Below are positions 47,308 to 57,027 of a stretch of 64,000 nucleotides of DNA, piece by piece. Below the pieces are notes generated by a model, which made no database searches, was not told the origin of the DNA, and saw only the letters and a list, made by a program, of their open reading frames with translations. Source of the DNA: Pseudomonas gingeri (lineage in GTDB: Bacteria > Pseudomonadota > Gammaproteobacteria > Pseudomonadales > Pseudomonadaceae); assembly GCF_013385635.1 (NCBI RefSeq), contig NZ_JACAPR010000009.1:1-64000 (forward strand), read 5' to 3'. Each line of letters opens with the position of its first letter. Position 1 is the stretch's first letter. Both the position numbers and the translations under genes were made by a program.

Positions 47308-49010
47308 GTCGCCCGCAACCGGCCATTGTCATCCTCGGCAATGGCAGTCTCGCGACGGCCCGCAGGCTGCAACAGATCTATCCGGATGCGCTGGTCTACG
47401 GCCTGGCGGAGCGGGTCGACGGCGCGGACCGGCTGTATCACGAGTTTGGCGCGACGCTGCGTCAGCTCTACCAGCAGGACACGCCGATCATTGCCTTGTG
47501 CGCCGCCGGTATCGTGATCCGTACGCTGGCCCCGGTGCTCCTGGAAAAAGGCGCCGAACCGCCGGTGCTGGCCGTGGCCGAGGACGGTAGCGCGGTGGTA
47601 CCGCTGCTGGGCGGGTTGGGCGGGGTGAATGTCATGGCCCGGGAAATGGCGGCGGGCCTGGGCGTCGCGGCGGCCATCACCACCAGCGGCGAGTTGCGTT
47701 TCGGTACCTGCCTACTGAATCCACCCAGTGGTTACGCGTTGGGCGACCTGGAACTGGGCAAGCGTTTTGTCTCGGACTTGCTGGCCGGCGAAAACGTGCG
47801 CATCGAAGGGGCGGCCCCCTGGCTGGCGCAGGCGCATTTACCGGAAGACCGGCAGGCGCGCCTGTCGATTCATGTCGGCAGCGCCGAGCGTGCGCCGGTG
47901 GCCAACGAGTTGCTGATCTATCCGCGCAGTGTCCTGGTGGCGGTCACGGCCGCCGTGCCGGAGTTGGCCGGAGCGGTGCGTGACGCCTTGCACGGGGCGA
48001 ATATCGCCTGGCAGTCGCTGGCCTGCCTGGTGGCGGCTGACAGCGAGATGGCCAGCCCCACTCTGCGCAGCGCGGCTGCGGAGCTTGGCGTGCCATTGCG
48101 CTTTGTCGCCTCGGCCGGTTCCGTGGCGCAAATGGCACAACAGGCGATCCCGCAGTTGCTGCCGCCGATCTGTGCCGGCGAAGACCTGGCGATCGCGGTC
48201 GCCAGCCAGCCGCTGGAACCTGAACATATCGGCCGTCCCCGTGGGCGCCTGGCGGTGATCGGCCTCGGCCCCGGCGCTGCCGAGCTGATGGTGCCGGCGG
48301 TGAAAGCCGAACTGGCCCGAGCCAACGATGTGCTGGGTTATGAAACCTACGTGCGCATGGCCGGCCCGTTTCGTGCCGACCAGGTGCTGCACTGCACCGA
48401 CAACCGCGAGGAAATGCAACGCGCCCGGCATGCCTTCGAGCTGGCGGCCCAGGGCCGTTCGGTGGTGGTGGTGTCGTCCGGCGATCCGGGCGTGTTCGCC
48501 ATGGCGGCGGCGGTGCTTGAAGCCTTGCACGAATCCACTGATCCGAACTGGCACAGCGTCGATCTGGAAATCCTCCCCGGCGTTTCCGCTTCCCTCGCCA
48601 CGGCGGCCCAGGCCGGTGCGCCCCTGGGGCACGACTTCTGCGTGATGTCGCTGTCGGACAACCTCAAGCCGTGGAGCATCATCGAGAAGCGCCTCGACCT
48701 TGCGGCCCAGGCCGACCTGGCCCTGGCGTTCTACAACCCGATCTCGCGTTCCCGTCCCTGGCAGTTGGGGCGTGCGCTGGAAATCGTTGCCCAACACCGC
48801 ACGGCGCAGACTCCGGTGGTACTGGGACGGGATATCGGCCGGCCGGGACAGACCCTGCGGGTGACCACCCTGGGTGAGCTGACGCCGGAGCAGGTGGACA
48901 TGCGCACCCTGGTCATCATCGGTTCGTCAACGACCTGCGTATTCCCGCGTGCCGAAGGGGGCGAGTGGGTCTACACACCACGCTGGTATGGTGAAAAACC
49001 TGGTTCCTGA
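47304..49010 (+). CDS. cobJ: CbiG-CobJ fusion, precorrin-3B C17-methyltransferase
   Basis: A 568-residue fusion. The first half, to about residue 310, is CbiG-like ([20 protein letters not shown] and [20 protein letters not shown]), linked in other bacteria to opening the ring lactone and removal of the C20 fragment. The second half is CobJ/CbiH ([38 protein letters not shown]), methylating C17 with ring contraction. The fusion is usual in Pseudomonas. It ends the cob cluster. Confidence 0.94.
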   Translation: MSRPQPAIVILGNGSLATARRLQQIYPDALVYGLAERVDGADRLYHEFGATLRQLYQQDTPIIALCAAGIVIRTLAPVLLEKGAEPPVLAVAEDGSAVVPLLGGLGGVNVMAREMAAGLGVAAAITTSGELRFGTCLLNPPSGYALGDLELGKRFVSDLLAGENVRIEGAAPWLAQAHLPEDRQARLSIHVGSAERAPVANELLIYPRSVLVAVTAAVPELAGAVRDALHGANIAWQSLACLVAADSEMASPTLRSAAAELGVPLRFVASAGSVAQMAQQAIPQLLPPICAGEDLAIAVASQPLEPEHIGRPRGRLAVIGLGPGAAELMVPAVKAELARANDVLGYETYVRMAGPFRADQVLHCTDNREEMQRARHAFELAAQGRSVVVVSSGDPGVFAMAAAVLEALHESTDPNWHSVDLEILPGVSASLATAAQAGAPLGHDFCVMSLSDNLKPWSIIEKRLDLAAQADLALAFYNPISRSRPWQLGRALEIVAQHRTAQTPVVLGRDIGRPGQTLRVTTLGELTPEQVDMRTLVIIGSSTTCVFPRAEGGEWVYTPRWYGEKPGS

Positions 49011-49038
49011 GGCGCTGAGGCCTCGGAAAGGACGGTAT

Positions 49039-49120
49039 CTATAATTCTCTATAATGGGCTATAAAGCGGCTTCTCTATAATCATCTATAATTGACTATAA
49101 TCATCTATAATTGACTATAA
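49039..49120 (+). repeat. array of eight phased CTATAA motifs
   Basis: CTATAA starts at 49039, 49049, 49059, 49075, 49085, 49095, 49105 and 49115: seven intervals, six of exactly 10 bases and one of 16. Most copies continue as CTATAAT, and the last three are spaced by TTGA or TCAT. The final copy touches the AGGAG ribosome-binding site (49121-49125) of the ATPase gene. The sequence is far more AT-rich than the surroundings, and every copy contains or resembles a -10 hexamer (TATAAT). Confidence 0.95.
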
Positions 49121-49131
49121 AGGAGCCTGCC

Positions 49132-50313
49132 ATGTCCTCCCATCAACCGTTTTTCCACCGTGAAAAACAAGCGCAGGCCTACACCAGAAATATCCTCAGC
49201 ACGGCTATCGGTAGCGCTGCCAGCTCCGGTCTGTTTTTTGCCGCGCCTCGCCGCACCGGCAAGTCCACCTTCATGCGTGAAGACTTGCGCCCGGCGCTGG
49301 AAGCGGCCGGGACGCTGGTGGTGTACGCCGACCTCTGGGAAAACATGTCGGCCGATCCGGGCACCGTCATCCTCAGTGCCATTCGCGGCGAGCTGGCAAA
49401 AAATGAAGGGGTTATCCAGCGTTTGGCCAAAGGGGCCGGAATGGACAAGCTCAAGGTTGGAGGGCTGTCGTTCGATCTTGATCGCATCGGCCTGGGCAAG
49501 GATATTTCCTTGAGCGCCGCATTGGCCGCACTCTCGGATGAGACGCGCAAGATGATCGTTCTGATTATCGATGAAGCCCAGCATGCGATCACCACCGAGG
49601 CCGGCGTGGCGACGATGTTTGCCCTCAAGGCTGCCCGCGACGAGCTCAACAGCAGCCGGCATTTTGGCTTGCGCGTGGTCTGTACCGGATCCAACAGTGA
49701 CAAGCTGGCGATGCTGCGCAACAGCAAGGATCAGGCCTTCTTTGGCGCTCCCCTGATCAATTTTCCACCCTTGGGTGCCGATTACATCCAATGGTTCTGT
49801 GCCAATGTGGCGTTGCCCTTCGCACTTGCGCCCGAGGCGGTTCTCGAGTTGTTCAGGCAGGCTTCAAGCCGTCCTGAGGTGCTTGCGGCGGCGGCAGGGG
49901 TTTTACAGTACGAATTCGACCTGACCGATGAGACCGGACCTGCGCGCTTTGCCGAGGAAGTGCTCATTCAGGCACGGGGCATGAACCAGGAGTTGATGCG
50001 TGTGGTGCACAGTCTCACCCCCATTCAATCCGCGGTGCTGCGGGTGATGGCGGCTGCGGGAGCGGACTATGCTCCTTTCGAGAGCCAGACCGTGGCGCTT
50101 TACGGTGTTGCGCTACGGGCTGCCGGTATCACGCCTGATGTGGCGAAAGCCGATATCCCCGGGGTACAGCAGGCGCTCGTGGCCCTGCAGGAGAAGAAGC
50201 TGGTGTGGCGGGCGGCACGAGGTGTCTACGCTGTCGAGGAGCAAAGCGTCGTCGCCGCATTGGACGGCGAAGGATTGCTCCGGGGACTCAAGGGCGACCG
50301 CATCGAACCCTGA
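49132..50313 (+). CDS. orphan P-loop ATPase with C-terminal winged-helix-like region
   Basis: A 393-residue ATPase of unknown function. Walker A is APRRTGKST at residues 38-46, Walker B VLIIDEAQH near residues 143-151, and a sensor-like VVCTGSNSDKLAML follows near residue 189. The C-terminal 100 residues (LTPIQSAVLRVMAAAGADY through KLVWRAARGVYAVEEQS) look like a winged helix. This plan resembles STAND/AAA and archaeal-type ATPases and TniB-like transposition helpers. The ATG is fixed by AGGAG six bases upstream. It has no co-oriented partner and lies between cobJ and convergent marC. Codon use includes more A/T-ending codons than the cob genes, suggesting later acquisition. Confidence 0.8.
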   Translation: MSSHQPFFHREKQAQAYTRNILSTAIGSAASSGLFFAAPRRTGKSTFMREDLRPALEAAGTLVVYADLWENMSADPGTVILSAIRGELAKNEGVIQRLAKGAGMDKLKVGGLSFDLDRIGLGKDISLSAALAALSDETRKMIVLIIDEAQHAITTEAGVATMFALKAARDELNSSRHFGLRVVCTGSNSDKLAMLRNSKDQAFFGAPLINFPPLGADYIQWFCANVALPFALAPEAVLELFRQASSRPEVLAAAAGVLQYEFDLTDETGPARFAEEVLIQARGMNQELMRVVHSLTPIQSAVLRVMAAAGADYAPFESQTVALYGVALRAAGITPDVAKADIPGVQQALVALQEKKLVWRAARGVYAVEEQSVVAALDGEGLLRGLKGDRIEP

Positions 50314-50315
50314 TT

Positions 50316-50912
50316 TCACGGCACCAGATAGCCGCGCACCCCGGTAAAGATGATCTGCGCCGCCAGGGCACAGACGAACAGCCCCATCAGGCGACTGACG
50401 ATCTGCAGGCCCTGGTCGCCGAGGATCCGTTCGATCCGGTTCGACAGGTACAGCACCACGCCGACGGTAAAGCTCGCCAGGGCGATACTGACAATCGCGG
50501 TGAGCTTGTCGTCCCAATGGGGTTGGCTCACGCCCATGACCAGCAGGGCGCCGATGGTGCCGGGGCCGACGGTCAACGGTATGGTCAGCGGGACGATGGT
50601 CACGTCCTGCTGCACGTTGTCGGTCTGTACGGCCGACTTGCCCTGGGCCATGCCCAGCGCCGAGATGAACAGCACGCTCCCCGCGCCAATGCGGAAGGCA
50701 TCCACGGTGATGCCGAACACGCTGAAGATCACTCTGCCGAACAGATACAACAGCACGCTGGAGACCAGGGTGGCGAGCGCCACTTTCCAGGCCAGGCGAC
50801 GGCGCTCCTTGCTGGAGTAGCCACGGGTCAGGCTGATAAAGCAGGACAGGACGAAGAACGGGCTGTAGAGCACCAGCATCTTCAGGTAAACGCTGAACAA
50901 CACGTGGAGCAT
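50316..50912 (-). CDS. MarC-family integral membrane protein
   Basis: A 198-residue membrane protein with six helices of the MarC/UPF0056 family. Typical sequences are FSVYLKMLVLYSPFFVLSCF, ALGMAQGK and VPLTIPLTVGPGTIGALLVM. The original link to multiple antibiotic resistance is not supported and the function is unknown. It converges on the ATPase gene with only two bases between their stops. Confidence 0.9.
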   Translation of the reverse strand: MLHVLFSVYLKMLVLYSPFFVLSCFISLTRGYSSKERRRLAWKVALATLVSSVLLYLFGRVIFSVFGITVDAFRIGAGSVLFISALGMAQGKSAVQTDNVQQDVTIVPLTIPLTVGPGTIGALLVMGVSQPHWDDKLTAIVSIALASFTVGVVLYLSNRIERILGDQGLQIVSRLMGLFVCALAAQIIFTGVRGYLVP

Positions 50913-50973
50913 GGCTTGAGCTCGAACGGAGGAGGGCGCACGCAGTCTATCAGGCGCTGCGCGGTCTGTCGGC

Positions 50974-53754
50974 TCAGGAGGTGGTGGGTGCCTGGACTTG
51001 CTGGCTGTCGCGCTGGGCGACCCAGTGTTCCACCAGCTCGCGTAGCTGCGAGAGTTCCACGGGCTTGGCCATATGGCCGTCCATGCCGGCCTGGCGGGCC
51101 CGCTCCTTGTGCTCGCTGAGGATGTGCGCGGTCAGCGCCACCACCGGCGTGCGCACGCGCTGGTTGCCGACTTCCCAGGCCCGCAGTTGCTGGGTCGCGG
51201 AGAAGCCGTCGAGGATCGGCATCTCGCAGTCCATCAGCACCAGGTCGTAGCGCTGGGCTTTCATCGCGCGCAAGGCTTCTTCGCCGTTGCTGGCAGTGTC
51301 GGGCTGCAGGTTGAGCTTGCCCAGCATGCCACGAATCACCTTGGTGGAGATGCTGTTGTCTTCGGCCACGAGGATGCGGAAATCGCTCGGCACCGTGACG
51401 GGCGCCACGGCGGGCGTGCTCGGGGTGGGTACCGCGGCCGGGCCTTTGCTGCGTTGGGTCAGTTCGTCCGCCAGGGTGGTCTTGAGGGTGTAGCCGGCCA
51501 CCGGCTTGGCGAGGATGCGCTTGATCCCGGCGTTGCGCGCGATGATCTTGCTCGGCGCGTTGCTGATGCCGGTGAGCATGATCAGCAGGATGTCGTGGTT
51601 GAGGCTCGGGTCTTCCTTGATCTTCGCCGCCAGTTGCATGCCGGTCATGCCAGGCATGTTCTGGTCGAGCAGGACCACGTCGAAGTAGTCACGCAGGTGC
51701 GCCTTGGTGCGCAACAGGGCCAGGGCCTCCTTGCCCGAAGGCACGGCGCTGACATTCAGGCCCCAGGCGCTGCATTGCTGCACCAGGACCTTGCGGCAGG
51801 TGTCGTTGTCGTCGACCACCAGGACCCGGGCACCCTTGAGCGGGCCGTCGAGGTCGGAGGTCGGGTGCTCCAGGTGCAGCGGGTCCAGCGGCAGTGTCAG
51901 CCACAGGGTACTGCCCTGGTTGGGGCTGTTCTTGATGCCGAACTCGCCGTGCATCAGCAGGATCAGTTGACGGGCGATCACCAGGCCCAGATGGCCGCCC
52001 AGGCGGGTCGCGGCCAGGAAGTTCTTGCTCTGCAACTCGGCGTGGAGCAGGGCGTCACGCTCTTCGTCATCCATCGGCATGCCGCTGTCCTGCACCGCAA
52101 TGCGCAGGCGCGGCTGGCCGCTGCGTTCGTCGAGGGCGACAACGATGAGGATTTCGCCCTCGTCGGTCTTTTTCAGGGCGTTTTCCAGCAGGCTGAGCAG
52201 GGCCTGGCGCAGGCGCGTCGGGTCGCCGCTGATCACCCGCGGGACCTGCGGCTGGATAAAACTGATCAGTTCGACGTTCTGCTGTTCGGCCTTGGCGCGG
52301 AAAATACTCAGGCAGTCTTCGATCAGGGCATTGAGGTCGAATTGCACATCGTCGAGCTCGATCTGCCCGGACTCCAGCTTGGAGATGTCGAGAATCTCGT
52401 TGATCAGCGTCAGCAGTTCGTTGCCGGCGCTGTGGATGGTCTGCACGTAGTCACGCTGTTTGACCGACAGCGGGGTGCCCAGCAGCAGTTCGGTCATACC
52501 CAGCACGCCGTTCATCGGGGTGCGGATTTCGTGGCTGATCTTCGCCAGGAACTCGGCCTTGGCGGCGATTTCGGCATTGCTCGCGGCCAGGTCGCGGCTG
52601 ACGCTGAACTGGTCTTCGGTGATGCTGCGGCGACGTTCGCCGAGGGCGATGCTCATCAACAGGCCGCTGATGCAGATGAAGATCAGCAGGGCGACGATCA
52701 GGCCTTGCGGCGGCACCAGGGTCAGGCCCAGGAGGGCGGGCAGGATGACCAGGGTGCCGATATTGAAGATGACCATCGCGACGACGAACAGTCGCGCCGG
52801 GCGATAGCCCTTCTGCCAGTGATAGGCGGCGACCAGCAGGATACTCAGGCTCGCCAGCCCGACCAGGCCGTAGGTCATCACGTTCAGCGGCAGGGTGTCG
52901 ACGAACAGCAACAACAGCCCGCCCAGGCAGATCACCAGGATATCGCCCAGCAACAGCTTGTTCAGCGGGTGCGGGCCCAGGGGCGAGAAGAAGCTGTAGG
53001 TGAACATCAGGCCGCAGGGCGCGGTGAGCAACAGGGCCAGGTAAGCGCCGGGCGTCTGCGCGCCGTGCCAGTCGGGCAGCCACGGCCCGGCCAGGTTCAG
53101 CAGGAACAGGGCGCTGAGCAGCAGCAGGGCTTCACAGGAGGCCAGCCACAGGCTGCTGCGCGAGCGGGTGTAGGCGAAGCGGGTCAGGTTGTGCAGGATC
53201 AGCATCGACAGGCAGCCGAACAGCAGGCCGTAAAGTAGTGTCTGGCCCTGGTCGGCGGCGCTTGTCACCGCCGATTCGAGGGTGATATGCGGTCGCAGTT
53301 CGTGCTTCGAAACCAATCTGAGGTAGATATCGAGGGGGTTGGTGCTTTGTGTCAGGGGCAGCATGAAATCGCTGCTGGGCAACGGCCGTTCGGCTTTCGA
53401 CAGGTCATTGCCGCTGCGGACCTGGTCGATCAGCGTGTCGCCGTCGAGGGTGTACAGGTCCAGGCGTGCGAGGTCAGGGGCGAAGACCCGCAGCAACTGT
53501 TCGTGTTTGCCCGGCTGCAGACGGAAGCGCAGCCACAGTGCGCCATCGGGCTCGGCAGCGGTCAGGCGGTCGAGTTCGACGGGGCTGAATTGGTTGATGT
53601 AACGCGAGGAGCGGATATCGCTGAGTTGCAGGTCGGCCTGATCGTCGAACAATATCGCCCAGCCACTGCCTTGCGAGGCGTGGGCGGCCGATGCGAGGCA
53701 AAGCAGGGTCAGCAGGCTGACGGTGAAACTTATGGCAATCCTGAGCCAGCGCAC
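50974..53754 (-). CDS. retS: hybrid sensor kinase RetS
   Basis: RetS controls the acute/chronic lifestyle switch by binding GacS and lowering RsmY/RsmZ levels. The 926-residue protein starts at GTG 53754 with AAGGGA upstream. Its order is signal segment (ISFTVSLLTLLCLASAAHA), periplasmic 7TMR-DISMED2 domain (about 30-165), seven helices (about 172-370), kinase dimerisation His408 (FLAKISHEIRTPMNG), HATPase, and two receiver domains with VLLDQNMPGMTG and LVLMDCEMPILDG phospho-Asp sites. Synteny with purD and purH matches PA4856. The longer frame upstream overlaps purD's terminator and is excluded. Confidence 0.93.
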   Translation of the reverse strand: MRWLRIAISFTVSLLTLLCLASAAHASQGSGWAILFDDQADLQLSDIRSSRYINQFSPVELDRLTAAEPDGALWLRFRLQPGKHEQLLRVFAPDLARLDLYTLDGDTLIDQVRSGNDLSKAERPLPSSDFMLPLTQSTNPLDIYLRLVSKHELRPHITLESAVTSAADQGQTLLYGLLFGCLSMLILHNLTRFAYTRSRSSLWLASCEALLLLSALFLLNLAGPWLPDWHGAQTPGAYLALLLTAPCGLMFTYSFFSPLGPHPLNKLLLGDILVICLGGLLLLFVDTLPLNVMTYGLVGLASLSILLVAAYHWQKGYRPARLFVVAMVIFNIGTLVILPALLGLTLVPPQGLIVALLIFICISGLLMSIALGERRRSITEDQFSVSRDLAASNAEIAAKAEFLAKISHEIRTPMNGVLGMTELLLGTPLSVKQRDYVQTIHSAGNELLTLINEILDISKLESGQIELDDVQFDLNALIEDCLSIFRAKAEQQNVELISFIQPQVPRVISGDPTRLRQALLSLLENALKKTDEGEILIVVALDERSGQPRLRIAVQDSGMPMDDEERDALLHAELQSKNFLAATRLGGHLGLVIARQLILLMHGEFGIKNSPNQGSTLWLTLPLDPLHLEHPTSDLDGPLKGARVLVVDDNDTCRKVLVQQCSAWGLNVSAVPSGKEALALLRTKAHLRDYFDVVLLDQNMPGMTGMQLAAKIKEDPSLNHDILLIMLTGISNAPSKIIARNAGIKRILAKPVAGYTLKTTLADELTQRSKGPAAVPTPSTPAVAPVTVPSDFRILVAEDNSISTKVIRGMLGKLNLQPDTASNGEEALRAMKAQRYDLVLMDCEMPILDGFSATQQLRAWEVGNQRVRTPVVALTAHILSEHKERARQAGMDGHMAKPVELSQLRELVEHWVAQRDSQQVQAPTTS

Positions 53755-53815
53755 GGCGAAATCCCTTCGTAGGTTGATGCCTGAGTCATAACTATGCGCG
53801 GGGCGGGAATAATAC

Positions 53816-53838
53816 GGCAAGGGCTTGACGCCCTTGCC
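53816..53838 (-). terminator. terminator downstream of purD
   Basis: GGCAAGGGC pairs with GCCCTTGCC around a five-base loop, 17 bases past the purD stop; on the minus strand it continues as GTATTATT. It separates purD from retS transcription. Confidence 0.75.
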
Positions 53839-53854
53839 TATCCGATCGGATAGC

Positions 53855-55150
53855 TTATTCCTGGCTTTCTGCGCGTTCGCGTGCAATTGCACGATAGCCG
53901 ATATCGCTGCGGTAGAAGCAGCCTTCCCAATTGATTTTAGCTGCCAACCGGTAAGCCTGCTGTTGTGCCGCGTCGACACTGTTGCCCAGCGCCGTGGCGC
54001 AGAGCACCCGGCCACCGGAGGTCACGACCTGGCCATCCTTCAACGCGGTACCGGCGTGGAAGACCTTGCCTTCCAGACCAGCGGCCTCTTCCAGGCCGTT
54101 GATCGCTGCGCCCTTGGCGTAATCGCCCGGGTAACCGCCGGCGGCCAGGACGATGCCCAGGCTCGGACGCGGGTCCCACTGTGCTTCAACCTTGTCCAGG
54201 GCCTGGGCCAGCGCGGCCTCGACCAGCAGCACCAGGCTCGATTGCAGGCGCAGCATGACCGGTTGGGTTTCCGGATCGCCGAAGCGGCAGTTGAACTCGA
54301 TGACTTTCGGATTGCCGGCCTTGTCGATCATCAGCCCGGCGTACAGGAAGCCGGTGTAGACGTTGCCTTCCTCGGCCATGCCGCGCACGGTCGGCCAGAT
54401 CACCAGGTCCATGACGCGCTGGTGCACCTCGGCGGTGACCACCGGGGCCGGGGAGTAGGCGCCCATGCCGCCGGTGTTCGGGCCGCTGTCGCCGTCGCCG
54501 ACGCGCTTGTGGTCCTGGCTGGTGGCCATGGGCAGGACGTTCTTGCCGTCGACCATGACAATGAAGCTGGCTTCTTCGCCATCGAGGAATTCTTCGATCA
54601 CCACCCGCGAACCGGCTTCGCCGAAGGCGTTGCCGGCGAGCATGTCGCGGACGGCGTCTTCGGCTTCGCCCAGGGTCATGGCGACGATCACGCCTTTGCC
54701 GGCGGCCAGGCCATCGGCCTTGATCACGATCGGCGCGCCTTTCTCACGCAGATAGGCCAGGGCCGGCTCGATCTCGGTGAAGTTCTGGTAATCGGCGGTC
54801 GGGATCTTGTGGCGGGCCAGGAAGTCCTTGGTGAACGCCTTGGAACCTTCCAGCTGGGCGGCACCGGCAGTCGGGCCGAAGCAGTCCAGGCCGCGGGCAC
54901 GGAACAGATCGACGACACCGGCCACCAGCGGCACTTCCGGGCCGACGATGGTCAGGGAGACGTTTTTCGCGGCGAAGTCGGCCAACTGCTCAAGGGCCAA
55001 GACGTCGATGGCGACGTTCTCGCACTTGGCTTCGATGGCGGTGCCGGCGTTGCCCGGGGCGACGAAGACTTTCTCGACGCGCGGGTCCTGTGCCACTTTC
55101 CAGGCCAGGGCGTGTTCACGGCCACCGCTGCCGATGATCAAAACATTCAT
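53855..55150 (-). CDS. purD: phosphoribosylamine-glycine ligase PurD
   Basis: GAR synthetase, the second step of de novo purine synthesis, joining glycine to phosphoribosylamine with ATP. The 431-residue length is normal. NVLIIGSGGREHALAWK opens the protein, the ATP-grasp region holds IVIKADGLAAGKGVIVAM, and GPNTGGMGAYSPAP and EFNCRFGDPETQ are conserved blocks. It follows purH in the same direction. Confidence 0.98.
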   Translation of the reverse strand: MNVLIIGSGGREHALAWKVAQDPRVEKVFVAPGNAGTAIEAKCENVAIDVLALEQLADFAAKNVSLTIVGPEVPLVAGVVDLFRARGLDCFGPTAGAAQLEGSKAFTKDFLARHKIPTADYQNFTEIEPALAYLREKGAPIVIKADGLAAGKGVIVAMTLGEAEDAVRDMLAGNAFGEAGSRVVIEEFLDGEEASFIVMVDGKNVLPMATSQDHKRVGDGDSGPNTGGMGAYSPAPVVTAEVHQRVMDLVIWPTVRGMAEEGNVYTGFLYAGLMIDKAGNPKVIEFNCRFGDPETQPVMLRLQSSLVLLVEAALAQALDKVEAQWDPRPSLGIVLAAGGYPGDYAKGAAINGLEEAAGLEGKVFHAGTALKDGQVVTSGGRVLCATALGNSVDAAQQQAYRLAAKINWEGCFYRSDIGYRAIARERAESQE

Positions 55151-55218
55151 TTCAAAAACCTCGATGACGCTGAATTCTATTGAAACCTAAAGCGCTTGAC
55201 GCTGTAGGAGGTCGCAAT

Positions 55219-55319
55219 GAAGTCGGTAGATGCAAGGCGGAGTCGGCCTCGATGAGCGGAGTTGCCTTTTGGCAATGAGCATCATCGAGGTTGGCTCCAA
55301 CGCAGCAGATGCCGGCTTC
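55219..55319 (-). repeat. long imperfect hairpin between purH and purD
   Basis: Two arms of about 48 bases form an imperfect inverted repeat around a TTTT loop. Well-paired segments are TTGCC/GGCAA beside the loop and CTCGATGA/TCATCGAG further out, while the rest tolerates G-T pairs and a few mismatches. It fills most of the 187-base gap. It may be a structured leader of purD mRNA or a dispersed repeat. No gene is seen in the gap. Confidence 0.7.
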
Positions 55320-55337
55320 AGTGCGGCCGTCGTCGTA

Positions 55338-56945
55338 TTAGTGACGGAAGTGGCGCATGCCGGTGAATACCATCGCGATACCGGCTTCATCGGCAGCCGC
55401 GATCACTTCATTGTCACGCATCGAACCGCCCGGTTGGATCACCGCGGTGATACCGACCTTGGCCGCGTTGTCGAGGCCGTCGCGGAACGGGAAGAACGCG
55501 TCCGAGGCCATGACCGAACCCTGTACCTGCAGGCCAGCATGCTCGGCCTTGATTGCAGCAATGCGGGCGGAGTTGACGCGGCTCATCTGGCCGGCGCCGA
55601 CACCGATGGTCTGGCGGTTCTTGGCGTAGACGATGGCGTTCGACTTGACGTACTTGGCGACCTTCCAGGCGAAGATCAGGTCGTGGATTTCCTGCTCGGT
55701 CGGTGCGCGCCGGGTCACGACCTTCAGGTCTTCGCTGCCGATCATGCCGATATCGCGGCTCTGTACCAGCAGGCCGCCGTTGACGCGCTTGTAGTCCCAG
55801 GCCGGGGCACGGTTGGTATCCCACTGGCCGCAGGCCAGCAGGCGCACGTTGGCCTTGGCGGCGACGATGGCGCGGGCTTCTGCACTGACGGACGGGGCGA
55901 TGATCACCTCGACGAACTGACGCTCGACGATGGCCTTGGCGGTTTCGGCATCCAGTTCGCGGTTGAAGGCGATGATGCCGCCGAAGGCCGATTCGCTGTC
56001 GGTGGCGTAGGCCAGTTCGTAGGCCTGGCGGATACCGCCCTCGGCGTCCGGGCTCACGGCCACGCCGCACGGGTTGGCGTGCTTGACGATGACGCACGCA
56101 GGCTTGACGAAGCTCTTCACGCATTCCAGCGCGGCGTCGGTATCGGCCACGTTGTTGTACGACAGTTCCTTGCCTTGCAGCTGGGTCGCGGTGGCAATGC
56201 CGACTTCGGCCGGTCTGGCTTCCACGTAGAACGCCGCGCTCTGGTGCGGGTTCTCGCCGTAGCGCATTTCCTGGGCCTTGATGAACTGGCTGTTGAAAGT
56301 GCGCGGGAATTCGCTACGACCTTCGGTGCTCAGTACTTCGGCGGCCTGGTTCACGGTGCCCATGTAGTTGGCGATCATGCCGTCGTAGGCGGCGGTGTGT
56401 TCGAAGGCCTTGAGCATCAGGTCGAAACGCTGGGCGTAGGTCAGGCCGCCGGCCTTGAGGTTTTCCAGGACCTGGGCGTAGTCGCCGGCATTGACCACGA
56501 TGGCGACGTCCTTGTGGTTCTTGGCCGCCGAGCGGACCATGGTCGGCCCGCCGATGTCGATGTTCTCGATGGCGGTCGGCAGGTCGCAGCCCGGCTTGCT
56601 GATGGTGGCTTCGAACGGGTAGAGGTTGACCGCGACCAGGTCGATCGGGCGGATGCCGTGCTCGCTCATGATGTCATCGTCGATGCCGCGACGGCCGAGG
56701 ATGCCGCCGTGGATTTTCGGGTGCAGGGTCTTCACCCGGCCATCCATCATTTCCGCGAAGCCGGTGTAGTCCGCCACTTCCACGGCAGCGACGCCGTTGT
56801 CCCGCAGCAGCTTGAACGTGCCGCCGGTGGAGAGGATTTCCACGCCCAGGGCTTCCAGTTCACGAGCGAAATCGAGGATTCCGGTCTTGTCGGAAACGCT
56901 GATCAGGGCGCGGCGGATCGGCAGGCGGGTAGTCTGGTCGGTCAT
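55338..56945 (-). CDS. purH: bifunctional AICAR formyltransferase / IMP cyclohydrolase PurH
   Basis: A 535-residue enzyme catalysing the last two purine steps. The N-terminal cyclohydrolase ([19 protein letters not shown]) covers about 1-200 and the AICAR transformylase the rest, with the [13 protein letters not shown] active-site motif and [20 protein letters not shown]. The start at MTDQTTRLP is the family norm; ATG 12 bases upstream is a possible alternative. Confidence 0.98.
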   Translation of the reverse strand: MTDQTTRLPIRRALISVSDKTGILDFARELEALGVEILSTGGTFKLLRDNGVAAVEVADYTGFAEMMDGRVKTLHPKIHGGILGRRGIDDDIMSEHGIRPIDLVAVNLYPFEATISKPGCDLPTAIENIDIGGPTMVRSAAKNHKDVAIVVNAGDYAQVLENLKAGGLTYAQRFDLMLKAFEHTAAYDGMIANYMGTVNQAAEVLSTEGRSEFPRTFNSQFIKAQEMRYGENPHQSAAFYVEARPAEVGIATATQLQGKELSYNNVADTDAALECVKSFVKPACVIVKHANPCGVAVSPDAEGGIRQAYELAYATDSESAFGGIIAFNRELDAETAKAIVERQFVEVIIAPSVSAEARAIVAAKANVRLLACGQWDTNRAPAWDYKRVNGGLLVQSRDIGMIGSEDLKVVTRRAPTEQEIHDLIFAWKVAKYVKSNAIVYAKNRQTIGVGAGQMSRVNSARIAAIKAEHAGLQVQGSVMASDAFFPFRDGLDNAAKVGITAVIQPGGSMRDNEVIAAADEAGIAMVFTGMRHFRH

Positions 56946-56977
56946 CTCAATGTCCATCAAAAAGCAAGGGAGTCAGC

Positions 56978-57010
56978 AAAAAAGGCGACCGGTTCTACGC
57001 GGGCGCCTTT
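56978..57010 (-). terminator. rho-independent terminator after fis
   Basis: On the minus strand AAAGGCG pairs with CGCCTTT, with inner pairs in CCCG/CCGG, and runs straight into TTTTTT-like sequence. It lies between fis and purH, so purHD should have its own promoter. Confidence 0.82.
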
Positions 57011-57027
57011 CTGGTTTGATTGAATGC

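Noticed and set aside
49039..49120. CTATAA array as a CRISPR
   Set aside because: Units are 10 bases, without 25-40 base repeats or unique spacers, and no cas gene is present.
51073..53238. 721-codon rightward open frame opposite retS
   Set aside because: Antisense shadow of a clear histidine kinase; low-complexity Gln/Val/Gly composition.
55216..55254. 12-codon peptide frame after AGGAGG between purH and purD
   Set aside because: Good ribosome-binding site but the frame lies on the strand opposite purHD and within the arm of a hairpin; no support for translation.
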